Below are positions 8,838 through 18,039 of a stretch of 58,374 nt of DNA, piece after piece. The first letter of the stretch is position 1; every line of letters begins with the position of its first letter. This DNA is from Terriglobia bacterium (GTDB taxonomy: Bacteria; Acidobacteriota; Terriglobia; Bryobacterales; Bryobacteraceae). The translations under genes were made by a program, and so were the position numbers. The notes under the pieces are model-generated. The model was given only the letters and a program-made list of their open reading frames with translations. It was not told the origin of the DNA and made no database searches. The stretch covers positions 1-58,374 of the forward strand of contig JAIQFE010000037.1 in the NCBI GenBank assembly GCA_020073445.1, in the 5' to 3' direction.

Positions 8838-10234
8838 AACTCGAGTATCGTGTCCGGAGAGAGCCATCCCGGCGCGATCTGCTTAAAGCTGCACTTGTTG
8901 TCACTGGATCGATTGCACTGAGCGCGGCGGGCCGCCCGCGCAAAAGAATCTTGATCGCCGGTGCCGGACTGGCGGGGCTCTCGGCGGCTTACGAATTGGT
9001 CCAGTCCGGCCACGACGTCACGGTGCTCGATGCTCGCGACCATCCCGGTGGGCGCGTGCTCACCTTGCGGGATACGTTCGCCGACGGCCAGTATGCCGAG
9101 GCAGGAGCCGAGACCTTCAGTGACACCCACAATTACGTTCAGCACTATGTTCAGGCGCTGCAGCTTGAAACGATTCCGGCCTGGAATTATGGAAAGCTGA
9201 CTTCGCTGGTCTTCCGGAACGGCCAAAGTTCCTCGTCAGCCTCTATTTCCGCGCTCTCTCGCAAGTACGTTGCGCCTGCCGTGAAGGAAATTGGCGATCC
9301 CCTCGCACCAGGCTGGCCCTCGGCCGATCTCCTTCGCCAATTCGATCGAGTCTCTATGGCCGAAATGCTGCAAAGCCGCGGCGCTTCGGCCGAGGAGATC
9401 GCGGCGCTCCAGGTCATCTACAGCGATTCCTGGGACAACGGGACCGCTCCAGATTCGGCGCTGTGCCTGCTGCGCGACGAAGCGATCGCGCGCAAGGGCG
9501 CGTCGTTTCGCATCCGCGGCGGCAATGACCGGCTTCCGAAGGCTCTGGCGCAAAGCCTCGGCGCGCGCGTCCACTACCGCACCACGCTCGAGCGCATCCA
9601 ACAAGACAACAAACGAGTGACCGTCGCTGTGAACACATCCGGACGCCGGAGCCACATCTCCGCGGATTATCTGATCTGCGCGATCCCGTTCACGGTGCTG
9701 CGCTCGATCGAGGTTTCGCCCGCGTTCAGCGAAGGCAAGCAGCGCGCCATCCGCGAGCTGAGCTACAACGCGGTGACTCGCGTGTACGTGCAATCGCCGG
9801 CCCGGTCCTGGGTCGCGGATGGACTGTCCGGCTATGCGGCTACCGATCTCCCGATCGGAACCGTGTGGGACTGCACGGAAGGTCAGCCCGGCGCGCGCGG
9901 AATCCTGGAATGCTACACGTCGGGCGAGCGCGCCCGGAGGCTGGCGTCGCTCTCCGAGCCGCAGCGCGTTCGCACGGTGGTCGAGAATCTTCAAAAAGTG
10001 TTTCCTGGCGTGAGCAACGAAAAATCGGCGTCGGTGGCCTGGGATGCCGATCCGCTGGTGAAAGGCGCATTCGCCTGGTTCAAGCGCGATCAGATGTCGA
10101 CACTGCTGCCGCACATCGCGCGCCGCGAGGGCCGGGTGTTCTTCGCGGGCGAGCATACTTCACCGTGGTTCGGCTGGATGCAGGGCGCGCTCGAATCCGG
10201 CAATCGCGCGGCTCATGAAGTAAACGAAGCCTAG
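8834..10234 (+). CDS. Exported FAD-dependent amine oxidase
   Basis: A 466-residue flavin amine oxidase-type protein. A twin-arginine-like leader (SRRDLLKAALVVTGSIALSAAG, residues about 12-33) precedes the Rossmann FAD motif GAGLAGLSAAYELVQSGHDVTVLDARDHPGGRV (from about 42). The C-terminal FAD-binding end is FFAGEHTSPWFGWMQGALESGNRAAHE. This family oxidises amines, such as amino acids or polyamines, with O2; the substrate here is unknown. The open frame runs back to 8570, but the GTG at 8834 is chosen because it overlaps the upstream stop and puts the Tat leader at the N-terminus. Its link to the peptide and 7-TM genes suggests extracytoplasmic work on the same pathway. Confidence 0.85.
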   Translation: MKLEYRVRREPSRRDLLKAALVVTGSIALSAAGRPRKRILIAGAGLAGLSAAYELVQSGHDVTVLDARDHPGGRVLTLRDTFADGQYAEAGAETFSDTHNYVQHYVQALQLETIPAWNYGKLTSLVFRNGQSSSSASISALSRKYVAPAVKEIGDPLAPGWPSADLLRQFDRVSMAEMLQSRGASAEEIAALQVIYSDSWDNGTAPDSALCLLRDEAIARKGASFRIRGGNDRLPKALAQSLGARVHYRTTLERIQQDNKRVTVAVNTSGRRSHISADYLICAIPFTVLRSIEVSPAFSEGKQRAIRELSYNAVTRVYVQSPARSWVADGLSGYAATDLPIGTVWDCTEGQPGARGILECYTSGERARRLASLSEPQRVRTVVENLQKVFPGVSNEKSASVAWDADPLVKGAFAWFKRDQMSTLLPHIARREGRVFFAGEHTSPWFGWMQGALESGNRAAHEVNEA

Positions 10235-10243
10235 AATAGCGTC

Positions 10244-10285
10244 TAAACTATATCATTGACAAGTATAGTTTACAAAAGTATACTT
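10244..10285 (+). promoter_or_regulatory. padR promoter with overlapping palindromic operators
   Basis: -35 TTGACA at 10256-10261 (perfect consensus), 17-base spacer, -10 TATACT at 10279-10284. The -35 lies between two 9-base arms, TAAACTATA (10244-10252) and TATAGTTTA (10264-10272). The -10 lies inside the perfect palindrome AAGTATACTT (10276-10285). This suits binding by the PadR repressor encoded just downstream and therefore autoregulation. Confidence 0.75.
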
Positions 10286-10304
10286 GTGCAGGTTAGATAT
10301 AGCG

Positions 10305-10658
10305 ATGCACGAAACCAAGCCAGATTCTCTGCTGCCGCTGCCGACGGCAGTTTTCCATATCCTGATAGCGTTGGCCGATCGGGACCGGCACGGTTACTCG
10401 ATCATGCAGGACGTCGCGGCCCGAACCGGAGGCAAGGTTCGGCTGAGCGCGGGAACGCTTTACAGTTCCATTCGCCGCATGCTGGAACAGGGGCTAGTGG
10501 AGGAACTTTCGGATAGCCCGGATCCGGCCAGCACCGACGAGCGCAGGCGCTACTACCGGCTGTCGCGTTTTGGAAAGCGCGTGGCGGGAGCAGAGGTCGA
10601 GCGGCTGAACACGCTGCTGCAGCAGGCTCGCGAAACAGGTCTGGTGCCGGGAGCCTAG
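10305..10658 (+). CDS. PadR family transcriptional regulator
   Basis: A 117-residue winged-helix protein. The PadR signature is clear: HILIALADRDRHGYSIMQDVAARTGGKVRLSAGTLYSSIRRMLEQGLVEE followed by RRRYYRLSRFGKRVAGAEVERL. PadR proteins are mostly dimeric repressors. The ATG at 10305 is preferred to a TTG at 10284, which would place the start inside the promoter's -10. It precedes the orphan ABC permease by 10 bases, a pairing very common in Acidobacteria, so it probably controls both genes. Confidence 0.92.
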   Translation: MHETKPDSLLPLPTAVFHILIALADRDRHGYSIMQDVAARTGGKVRLSAGTLYSSIRRMLEQGLVEELSDSPDPASTDERRRYYRLSRFGKRVAGAEVERLNTLLQQARETGLVPGA

Positions 10659-10668
10659 GGATCTGCCT

Positions 10669-13380
10669 ATGACTCGCGCCAATGTCATTTACAGAGCGTT
10701 GCTGTACTGTTATCCGGCGGCTTTCCGGCAGGAATACGGGAACCAGATGCTCTTCATGTTTTCTGAGCAACTGGAACACGCGCGACGCGCGCAAGGCCGT
10801 ACCGGTGCAGCGTCCATATGGTTCCGTGCGGCCCTGGACGCGCTGACGGTCGCGCCGAAGGAGCATTTCCACGTGATTCTTCAAGACTTGCGCTACGCGT
10901 TCCGCACGATGGCCGCCAGCCCAAGCTTCACCGCGGTCGCGATTCTGTCGTTGGCTCTCGGCATCGGCGCCAACACGGCAATTTTCAGCCTGTGGAATGG
11001 CGTGATCCACGCGTCGCTCCCTGGCGTTGATAAACCCGAGCAACTGGTGATGTTGTCCGATCCCGACCGGCAAGGAATGTGGACCGGCAATTTGACCACT
11101 CGCGAAGATGGCGATCGGCCTTGGCTGACCTACGCTGAATTCGAGCAATTCCGAGATAGCTCAGGTGTCTTCTCCGCGGTAATGGCCACCCAGAGTGATT
11201 TTGACACCTTGCAGGTCCGTGTCGGAGGTGGCGAGTTTGAACGGGCGAACAGTCACCTGGTGTCGGGTGGATTTTTTCAAGTGCTGGGCGTGAGCCCAGT
11301 ACTCGGTCACGCATTCACCGCAGCTGACGATTTCGGGGACGCGCCCTACGCCGTGATCAGTTACGACTATTGGCAGCGCCGTTTCGGTGGCCGCACGGAC
11401 GTGCTCGGCAAAACCCTGGCGATGCGGAAGGGTGCGCTGACCATTATCGGAGTGGCACCCCGCGGATTTTTCGGCGAGACCAGCGGCCAGCAGCCTGACC
11501 TTTGGATTCCGCTGCGTATGCAGCCGTTGGTTCTGCCAGGTGACGATCGGCTGCACGATGAGGGTATTGAGAAGGTGATGTGGCTGCAGGTCTTCGGAAG
11601 ATTGAAGCCTGGAGTGACGCTGGCGCAGGCGGAAGCGCAGGTAAACTCGCTTTTCAGGGCAGGCCTCGAGGCATTCTACAGCGGTGTCCTGACAGCGGAG
11701 AAGCGGGCTGGGTATCTGGATCAGCGTATTCGAATCCGGCCTGCGGCGCGCGGAGCATCGAGTGTGCGCAAGCGATTTTCTGGATCGCTCAGTGCGATGT
11801 TAGCGGCCGTGGGCGTATTGTTGCTGATTGCGTGTGCGAATCTGGCCAATCTCCTGCTGGCACGCGGCGCCGCGCGGAGGCCGGAAATCGCATTAAGGCT
11901 GTCGCTCGGAGCCAGCCGCGGTCGGATTATGCGCCAAATGATCACGGAAAGCCTGGCACTCGCCGTCATGGGAGGCTTGGCCGGCCTCGCCACGGCCTAT
12001 GTTTTGCACGGAGCTTTGGTGCGGCTGCTGAACTTCCAGATGAACTTCTCTCTGGACCCAATGGTGGTGGCTTTTACGGCAGCCGCGACTCTCGGCGCAG
12101 CCCTGCTGTTCGGTGTGTTGCCGGCCTGGCAAGTGACGACGATCGATGCCGGCCAGCCGCTCCATGAACAGAGCCGCAGCGCCACCGCTTCGATCGGCCG
12201 CACGCAATGGGGCCGACTCCTGGTCAGCCTGCAGATCGCTCTTTCCTTGCCTTTGCTGGTTGGCGCCGGATTATTGGCACGCACACTCTACAACCTCCAG
12301 CGAACGGACCTTGGCTATCCCGCCGAACGTCTGTTACTGGTTCGGATCGATCCCCGCGAGGCCGGCTACAACTCCGTTCGACGCGATACGTTGATGCGTG
12401 AACTGCTGGAACAGTTCCAGCGAATCCCGGGCGTCCGCGCGGCAAGCTTTTCGAGCCTGGGTGTGTTCAGTGGGGGGAACACTATTTTAGGGGTCGAAGT
12501 GGAAGGCTACACTCCGAAAGGAGACAAGGATCGCAGCTCCGATTTCGATGCGGTGGGCCCTGGTTACTTCGCGGCTTTAGGCGCCCCCATTGTCCGGGGA
12601 CGGGACATCCTGGAGAGCGATCGACACGGCGCGCCCAACGTCTGCGTGGTCAACGAAGCCTTCGCCAAGCAGTTCTTTGAGGGACGGAACCCCATCGGGA
12701 GAAGTGTTACATCGGCGGAAGAGCACGAGCGGATGACATGCCAGGTGGTGGGCGTCGCGAAAAACGCGCGCACGCAGAAGTTGCGGCGTGACGCCAAGCC
12801 GCGCTGCTACTTGGCGGCCATGCAGTCTCCGTCCGACGCCGAAAGTCCCACTATCTTGATCCGTACGGCCACTGGTCCCGCACCGGTTCTCGCAGCCGTG
12901 CGGCAGACCATCCAGCGCACCTACTCCTCGCTGCCGATTCTCTCCGTAAAGTCCATCGAAGAGCAGGTGGCTCGTTTGACGGCTCAAGACCGGGCAGTCG
13001 CACAGATTGCCCTCGCGTTCGCCGCCGTCGCTCTTACCCTCGCCGCCATTGGCCTGTACGGGGTATTGTCGTATGGCATCGCGCGCCGTAGGAGCGAAAT
13101 CGCCATCCGCATCGCTCTGGGAGCCCAATCGGCCCGCGTTATCGCGATGGTCCTCCGTGAGACGACGAGAATGGTCATCGCCGGACTGGCGCTCGGAGCG
13201 GGATTGGCCTACGCGGCGTCGCGCGTCGTCACCAGCCAGCTGTTCGGCGTCAGTCCTCAGGATCCTCTCACTCTGGCTTTGGCGATCGGGATACTCGTAG
13301 CGGTGGCACTCTGCGCGGCATACTTCCCCGCGCAGCGGGCGTCGAAACTGGACCCGATGGTGGCGCTACGCAGCGAGTGA
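10669..13380 (+). CDS. MacB/FtsX-type ABC permease without ATPase
   Basis: A 903-residue protein of the class called acidobacterial duplicated orphan permeases. The N-terminal cytoplasmic part (YPAAFRQEYGNQM...) precedes TM1 (about 85-108), then a large periplasmic MacB_PCD domain, an FtsX core (SAMLAAVGVLLLIACANLANLLLARGAARRPEIALRLSLGAS), a second periplasmic domain and a second FtsX core (ALAAIGLYGVLSYGIARRRSEIAIRIALGAQ), ending with YFPAQRASKLDPMVALRSE. No ATP-binding subunit is nearby, so the energy source or partner is unknown. It follows padR by 10 bases. The transported substrate cannot be told from the sequence. Confidence 0.92.
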   Translation: MTRANVIYRALLYCYPAAFRQEYGNQMLFMFSEQLEHARRAQGRTGAASIWFRAALDALTVAPKEHFHVILQDLRYAFRTMAASPSFTAVAILSLALGIGANTAIFSLWNGVIHASLPGVDKPEQLVMLSDPDRQGMWTGNLTTREDGDRPWLTYAEFEQFRDSSGVFSAVMATQSDFDTLQVRVGGGEFERANSHLVSGGFFQVLGVSPVLGHAFTAADDFGDAPYAVISYDYWQRRFGGRTDVLGKTLAMRKGALTIIGVAPRGFFGETSGQQPDLWIPLRMQPLVLPGDDRLHDEGIEKVMWLQVFGRLKPGVTLAQAEAQVNSLFRAGLEAFYSGVLTAEKRAGYLDQRIRIRPAARGASSVRKRFSGSLSAMLAAVGVLLLIACANLANLLLARGAARRPEIALRLSLGASRGRIMRQMITESLALAVMGGLAGLATAYVLHGALVRLLNFQMNFSLDPMVVAFTAAATLGAALLFGVLPAWQVTTIDAGQPLHEQSRSATASIGRTQWGRLLVSLQIALSLPLLVGAGLLARTLYNLQRTDLGYPAERLLLVRIDPREAGYNSVRRDTLMRELLEQFQRIPGVRAASFSSLGVFSGGNTILGVEVEGYTPKGDKDRSSDFDAVGPGYFAALGAPIVRGRDILESDRHGAPNVCVVNEAFAKQFFEGRNPIGRSVTSAEEHERMTCQVVGVAKNARTQKLRRDAKPRCYLAAMQSPSDAESPTILIRTATGPAPVLAAVRQTIQRTYSSLPILSVKSIEEQVARLTAQDRAVAQIALAFAAVALTLAAIGLYGVLSYGIARRRSEIAIRIALGAQSARVIAMVLRETTRMVIAGLALGAGLAYAASRVVTSQLFGVSPQDPLTLALAIGILVAVALCAAYFPAQRASKLDPMVALRSE

Positions 13381-13381
13381 G

Positions 13382-15160
13382 CTAGGGTTTCCGAATCGCG
13401 ATTCCCAGTTCCCGCAGTTGCCGCTCGGGAACTTCGCCCGGAGCGTCGCTCATCAGATCGGTGCCCTTGGCGGTCTTGGGGAAGGGAATTACTTCCCGGA
13501 TCGACGTTTCGCCCGCTAGGATCATCACCAGCCGGTCGAGCCCCAGCGCGATGCCGCCATGCGGCGGGGCCCCGAATTCCAGAGCCTCCAGCAGAAATCC
13601 GAACCGCTTGCGAGCCTCTTCTTCGGTGAAACTGAGGGCCGAAAACACTTTCGACTGCACGTCCTGACGATGAATACGGATCGAGCCGGAGCCCAGTTCG
13701 GTTCCGTTCAGCACCAGGTCGTACGACTTCGCGCGGCAGCGCGCCGGATCGGATGTGAGTTTCTCGAGATCCTCGTCGTGAACCGAGGTGAACGGATGAT
13801 GCGCGGCATTCCACCGGTTTTCTTCTTCGTTCCACTCGAACATCGGGAAGTCGACAACCCAAAGGAATTGAAAGTTCGTGGGATCCAGAAGCTTGTGTTT
13901 GTCGGCATATTTCTGCGCGGCGAACAGGCGAAGCTGCCCGCACGCCATCAGCACGGTTTCTTCCGGCTTGGGGCCTTTCGGCTCGCCTCCCCATCCCGCC
14001 ATCAGGAACAGATCGTCTTCCGCGGCGCCAATGCGCTCGCGCACGGACTTCATCTTTTCGGGGAAATCGCGATCCAGGCGCTTGGGATCGTCGTATACGC
14101 GCAGGCCGCGCTCCTGGCCGAACGCCTTTAGGTCGTCGCGTTCCTTGCGGCTAATCTGGCCGACCTTAGGAATGCGAATGGCCACCAGAGGCAGCCCTTC
14201 GGGCGTCAGCCCTTCGCCGAGGAACAGGTCTTCGACGCAATGGAACTGAGGAATCCGCAGGTCGGGTTTATCGCTGCCATAGGCGTGCATCGCCTGGGCG
14301 TAGGTCAGCCGCGGGAACGTCGCGGGCACCTGAAATCCGGCCACTTTGCAGGCCGCGCCGATCAGTGGCTCGATCACTTCGTAGATGCGCTCCTGCTGCG
14401 GGAAGGACATCTCCAGGTCGATTTGTGTGAACTCCGGCTGGCGATCGGCGCGCAGGTCCTCATCGCGGAAGCAGCGGACGATCTGGAAGTATTTCTCGAA
14501 CCCTGCCACCATCAGCAGCTGTTTGTAGATCTGCGGCGATTGCGGCAACGCATAAAATCTTCCCGGATTGACGCGGCTGGGAACCAGGTAATCGCGCGCG
14601 CCTTCCGGAGTCGAGCGGCCCATGAACGGGGTTTCGATCTCGAGAAAACCCATGTTCGTCAGGACTTCGCGTATGGCGAAGCTCATCTTCGAGCGCAGGA
14701 TAATATTGCGCTGCATGTGCGGCCGGCGCAGGTCGACGTAGCGATACTTCAGGCGCGCGTCTTCCTTGACGTCTACGTTCTCTTCCATGGGGAACGGAGG
14801 CGTCTTGGAGGTGTTGAGGATCCAGATCTTATCGACGACGACTTCGACCTCGCCGGTAGCGATCGCCGGATTGACGGTATCGGCCGCGCGGCGTTCCACC
14901 AAGCCTTCCACCGCGATCACGTATTCCGACCCGAGCAGTTCGGCCCTGGCGTGCACCGCCGGATCGCCGTCGGAGCGGAACACCAGTTGCGTGACGCCTT
15001 CGCGGTCGCGCAGATGAATGAACAGCACGCCGCCCAGGTCGCGACGGCGATGCACCCATCCCATCAGGATGGCCCGTTTGCCAGCATCAGCGGAGCGAAG
15101 CGCTCCACAGTCATGAGTTCGGCGCAGTTCGCCTAGAAAGTCTAAAGGTACTTGTTCCAT
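13382..15160 (-). CDS. aspS: Aspartyl-tRNA synthetase
   Basis: A 592-residue class II synthetase. The N-terminal OB anticodon-binding domain (GWVHRRRDLGGVLFIHLRDREG) is followed by motif 2 (FRDEDLRADRQPEFTQIDLEMSF), the bacterial GAD insertion domain and motif 3 (GIALGLDRLVMILAGETSIREVIPFPKT). It charges tRNA-Asp; whether it also mischarges tRNA-Asn for amidation was not resolved here. It starts three bases after the hisS stop, so the two form one operon. The stop converges with the permease gene stop, 1 base apart. Confidence 0.97.
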   Translation of the reverse strand: MEQVPLDFLGELRRTHDCGALRSADAGKRAILMGWVHRRRDLGGVLFIHLRDREGVTQLVFRSDGDPAVHARAELLGSEYVIAVEGLVERRAADTVNPAIATGEVEVVVDKIWILNTSKTPPFPMEENVDVKEDARLKYRYVDLRRPHMQRNIILRSKMSFAIREVLTNMGFLEIETPFMGRSTPEGARDYLVPSRVNPGRFYALPQSPQIYKQLLMVAGFEKYFQIVRCFRDEDLRADRQPEFTQIDLEMSFPQQERIYEVIEPLIGAACKVAGFQVPATFPRLTYAQAMHAYGSDKPDLRIPQFHCVEDLFLGEGLTPEGLPLVAIRIPKVGQISRKERDDLKAFGQERGLRVYDDPKRLDRDFPEKMKSVRERIGAAEDDLFLMAGWGGEPKGPKPEETVLMACGQLRLFAAQKYADKHKLLDPTNFQFLWVVDFPMFEWNEEENRWNAAHHPFTSVHDEDLEKLTSDPARCRAKSYDLVLNGTELGSGSIRIHRQDVQSKVFSALSFTEEEARKRFGFLLEALEFGAPPHGGIALGLDRLVMILAGETSIREVIPFPKTAKGTDLMSDAPGEVPERQLRELGIAIRKP

Positions 15161-15163
15161 TGT

Positions 15164-16414
15164 CTAATTTGATTTAATCCGCGCCGCCAGCTCGGAGCGC
15201 GTCAGCTTCACTTGCTCACCCGACGCCATGTCCTTTAAGGAATACGTTCCGGTGCTGACTTCATCATCGCCCAGGATCAGCGTGTAGCGCGCGCCGGTCT
15301 TGTTGGCGACCTCTAAGGCCCGCTTCAGCTTCCGGTCGGCTGACCGCTCGACGGAAAAACCTTGCGAGCGCAGTTCGGCCGCCAGCGCGCCCGCGTGCTG
15401 CTCGGCGGCTTCGCCCATCGGCGCGAGGAACACGTCCACTGCGGGCTTGAAGCGGTCCGGATTCGATTCTTCGAGAATCATTACCAGTCGGTCCTCGCCG
15501 ATCGAGAAGCCGATACCCGGCGCGGGAACCTTCGAGCCGATGGCTTCGGCCAGCCCGTCATAGCGCCCCCCGCCCAAAACGGAGTTTTGGGCCCCAAGTG
15601 CGCCGTGAGTGATCTCGAACGTGGTGCGCATGTAGTAATCCAGGCCGCGCACCATACGAGGGCGCACCCAATAAGTAATCCCACGGGCATCCAGATGCGC
15701 GCGAACGGTGGAGAAATGCTGGCGGCAGGCATCGTCCAGATGATCGAGGATCGATGGCAGGGCTTCGATGTACGGCTGGTCTTCAGCAACTTTGCAGTCG
15801 AGCACGCGCAGCGGATTCGTAGTCGCACGACGCTGGCAATCGGCGCAGAGCTTGGGAGCGATTTCCGCCAGCTTTTGCCGCAGCAAATCCAGGTAGGCCG
15901 GGCGGCAATCCTTGCAGCCCACCGAGTTCAGAATGAGCTGAATTCCTTCCAGCCCGCAGCGGCGGAACAGCTCCACCACCATCTCGATCACTTCCGCGTC
16001 CACCACCGGCGATTCCGAGCCGATCGCCTCCGCGCCGATCTGGAAAAACTGGCGGAAACGGCCTTTCTGTGGGCGCTCGCGGCGGAACATAGGGCCCATG
16101 TAGTAGAACTTCTTGATGCCGGGAATCTGGTCCAGACGATGCTCGATATAGGCGCGCATCACCGACGCGGTGGCTTCGGGACGAAGCGTCAACGAGTTGC
16201 CGTCACGATCCTCCCAGGTGTACATTTCCTTGCCGACGATGTCGGTGTCTTCGCCGACGCCGCGCGCGAACAGCGCTGTTTCTTCGAACAGCGGTGTGCG
16301 GATCTCCTGATAGTTATAGGTGCGGAAGACTTCGCGAGCCACCGCTTCCACGTGATTCCAGGCCGCGCTTGCGGGCGGAAGGATATCGCGGGTACCCTTA
16401 ACTGCCCGGATCAT
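15164..16414 (-). CDS. hisS: Histidyl-tRNA synthetase
   Basis: A 416-residue class II synthetase: KGTRDILPP near the N-terminus, motif 1 around YNYQEIRTPLFEE, motif 2 FYYMGPMFRRERPQKGRFRQFFQIGAE, the histidine-specific segments VRPRMVRGLDYYMRTTFEI and GGGRYDGLAEAIG, and the C-terminal anticodon-binding domain. It is upstream of aspS in the same direction with a 3-base gap, a gene pair conserved in many bacteria. Confidence 0.97.
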   Translation of the reverse strand: MIRAVKGTRDILPPASAAWNHVEAVAREVFRTYNYQEIRTPLFEETALFARGVGEDTDIVGKEMYTWEDRDGNSLTLRPEATASVMRAYIEHRLDQIPGIKKFYYMGPMFRRERPQKGRFRQFFQIGAEAIGSESPVVDAEVIEMVVELFRRCGLEGIQLILNSVGCKDCRPAYLDLLRQKLAEIAPKLCADCQRRATTNPLRVLDCKVAEDQPYIEALPSILDHLDDACRQHFSTVRAHLDARGITYWVRPRMVRGLDYYMRTTFEITHGALGAQNSVLGGGRYDGLAEAIGSKVPAPGIGFSIGEDRLVMILEESNPDRFKPAVDVFLAPMGEAAEQHAGALAAELRSQGFSVERSADRKLKRALEVANKTGARYTLILGDDEVSTGTYSLKDMASGEQVKLTRSELAARIKSN

Positions 16415-16556
16415 GCTTGACCTTGTAGCGCACGCACTCGTGCGTGCCGCGTCAATGCTGAAGGGGGACAGGCTACTCTGTCCCCTCGCGTAAACTTGTG
16501 ACTTCGCGCATGAGCCTGAGAGTGGACAGAGCGGCCTGCCCCCTTTTTCAATGAGC
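16415..16556. repeat. Intergenic region with GGGGACAG/CTGTCCCC palindrome
   Basis: Between two minus-strand genes. GGGGACAG (16464-16471) and CTGTCCCC (16478-16485) form a perfect 8-bp stem with a 6-base loop. A degenerate copy (GGACAG...CTGCCCCC) follows at about 16523-16543. Related sequence recurs at 37433-37633, so this is probably a dispersed palindromic repeat family. It also has to contain the hisS promoter. Confidence 0.6.
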
Positions 16557-17069
16557 TCATTCCGCTTCTTCCTTGGCCTGCTGGCCCCGTTCGACGTATC
16601 CGCCGACGCCCTTCTGAAACCGCTCCTTCTCGTCCGCGCTCACCGGACGACGCGGCTTGGCGGGCGCGCCCATCACCAGCATGTCCGGCGCGACTTCCAT
16701 CCCTTCGGGAACTAGTGCACCGGCGGCCACGACCGCTCCGCGGCCGATCCGCGCGCCGTTCAGTACCGTGGCGCCCATCCCGATCAGGCTGTCTTCTTCG
16801 ATGGTGCAGCCGTGCAGGATCGCCGAGTGGCCCACGCTCACCCGGTCGCCGATGGTCGCCGGAAAGCCTCGATCCGTGTGAATCACGGTGCCGTCCTGGA
16901 TGTTCGTGTCCGCGCCGACGCGAATCGGCTCGATGTCACCGCGCAGGACCACGCACGGCCAGACGCTCGCGCGCTCGCCGATTTCCACGTCGCCAATGAC
17001 GTGGGCGCCTGGGTCAACGTAGGCGGAAGCGGCGATCCTGGGGTTAATGCCTCGGAAACTGCGAATCAT
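16557..17069 (-). CDS. Gamma carbonic anhydrase-like hexapeptide protein
   Basis: A 170-residue left-handed beta-helix protein built of hexapeptide repeats (IGDVEIGERASVWPCVVLRGD...). The gamma-carbonic anhydrase family residues are present: VLRGDIEPIRVGADTNIQDGTVIHTDRG and VGHSAILHG, supplying the three zinc-ligand histidines. It may hydrate CO2 or simply be a metal-binding homologue (YrdA/PaaY type). The start is ATG at 17069, giving MIRSFRGINPRIA; a GTG at 17087 adds six residues. It is divergent from the next gene, with about 50 bases between. Confidence 0.88.
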   Translation of the reverse strand: MIRSFRGINPRIAASAYVDPGAHVIGDVEIGERASVWPCVVLRGDIEPIRVGADTNIQDGTVIHTDRGFPATIGDRVSVGHSAILHGCTIEEDSLIGMGATVLNGARIGRGAVVAAGALVPEGMEVAPDMLVMGAPAKPRRPVSADEKERFQKGVGGYVERGQQAKEEAE

Positions 17070-17118
17070 GATCGGAGGGGGTAACACTCATGCTAACAGA
17101 AGCCGATATGCTGAAGGT

Positions 17119-18039
17119 ATGCGAGTCTCGATTCTACTCGCGACGTTAGTCCTTGTAATATGGTGCGCGCCATGCGCGCTTAAGGGTGACGAGCGCACCC
17201 AGCAACTGGCCGCGAGCCTGAGCCGCGAGGCCGACGCGTTTCGGAAAATCGCTCCCGACTTGGTCGGCCAGGAAACCTTGTTTCAACGCGCCATAAAGCC
17301 TCCCAAGGGAGGATTCCATCTTCGCGTGGGCGCCAGCGCTCAAAAGGCCCCGGAACCTGTTTGGCAAGAACGGCGCATCCTGTCCGAATACAGCTTTGCG
17401 GCATTTGCGGGCGAGGGCGGCGCGCTGCATGAGCTGCGCCGCGTTACGGCGGTGGATGGCCGCACGCTACAGGATTCCAAGAAAGCCCAGGAGGAGCTCG
17501 CTGCGATCGTGACTGCCCCCGACGACAAGCGAAAAAAAGAACTCCTGGAGCAGTTCGAAAAATATGGCCTGGTGGGCGCTGTCACCGATTTCGGGCAACT
17601 CCTGTTGCTGTTCAATTCTCGCGATGTGATGCATTACGAGTTCACCTATCGCCGCGTGGAGATGCAGGGCATCGCTCGTATTCTGGTTTTCGGATACCAG
17701 CAGATCGATGGCCCGGAAGGGCTGACCGTAATCAATGCCAGAGGCGGCGGATCGGCGCAGAACGTTCGCCTCAGCGGGGAAGTGTGGGTTCGCGAGAACA
17801 CTTTCATACCCGTGAGGATTACTCTGGCCACCAGTCAGGGGGAGGGTCCGGCAATGGTTCGCCAGGAAGCCTCCGTCGATTACACTATGTCGCCTTACGG
17901 CGCGCTCCTGCCGTTATGGACCGAGCACCGCGAGCTGCGCGGGGGTAAAGTCGACGTGGAGAACAAGTTCAGCTACGCCGAGTTCCACAAATTCGGTGCC
18001 GCCAGCCAAATCAATTTCGGCGATCCCAACTCCAAATGA
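17119..18039 (+). CDS. Secreted protein of unknown function
   Basis: A 306-residue protein with a signal peptide (MRVSILLATLVLVIWCAPCA). The mature part is helical at first (QQLAASLSREADAFRKIAPDL) and then beta-rich (YEFTYRRVEMQGIARILVFGYQQIDG, VWVRENTFIPVRITLATSQG). It has no transmembrane segment and no domain I can name. The start at 17119 is chosen because it begins the signal peptide; the frame is open upstream across the divergent promoter region. It overlaps the YqiA-like hydrolase gene by four bases (ATGA). Confidence 0.75.
   Translation: MRVSILLATLVLVIWCAPCALKGDERTQQLAASLSREADAFRKIAPDLVGQETLFQRAIKPPKGGFHLRVGASAQKAPEPVWQERRILSEYSFAAFAGEGGALHELRRVTAVDGRTLQDSKKAQEELAAIVTAPDDKRKKELLEQFEKYGLVGAVTDFGQLLLLFNSRDVMHYEFTYRRVEMQGIARILVFGYQQIDGPEGLTVINARGGGSAQNVRLSGEVWVRENTFIPVRITLATSQGEGPAMVRQEASVDYTMSPYGALLPLWTEHRELRGGKVDVENKFSYAEFHKFGAASQINFGDPNSK

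Noticed and set aside
14240-15136. 298-residue plus-strand frame
   Set aside because: Antisense to aspS, whose motifs are complete; a high-GC shadow frame.
15362-16420. 352-residue plus-strand frame
   Set aside because: Antisense to hisS; composition is typical of a shadow frame.
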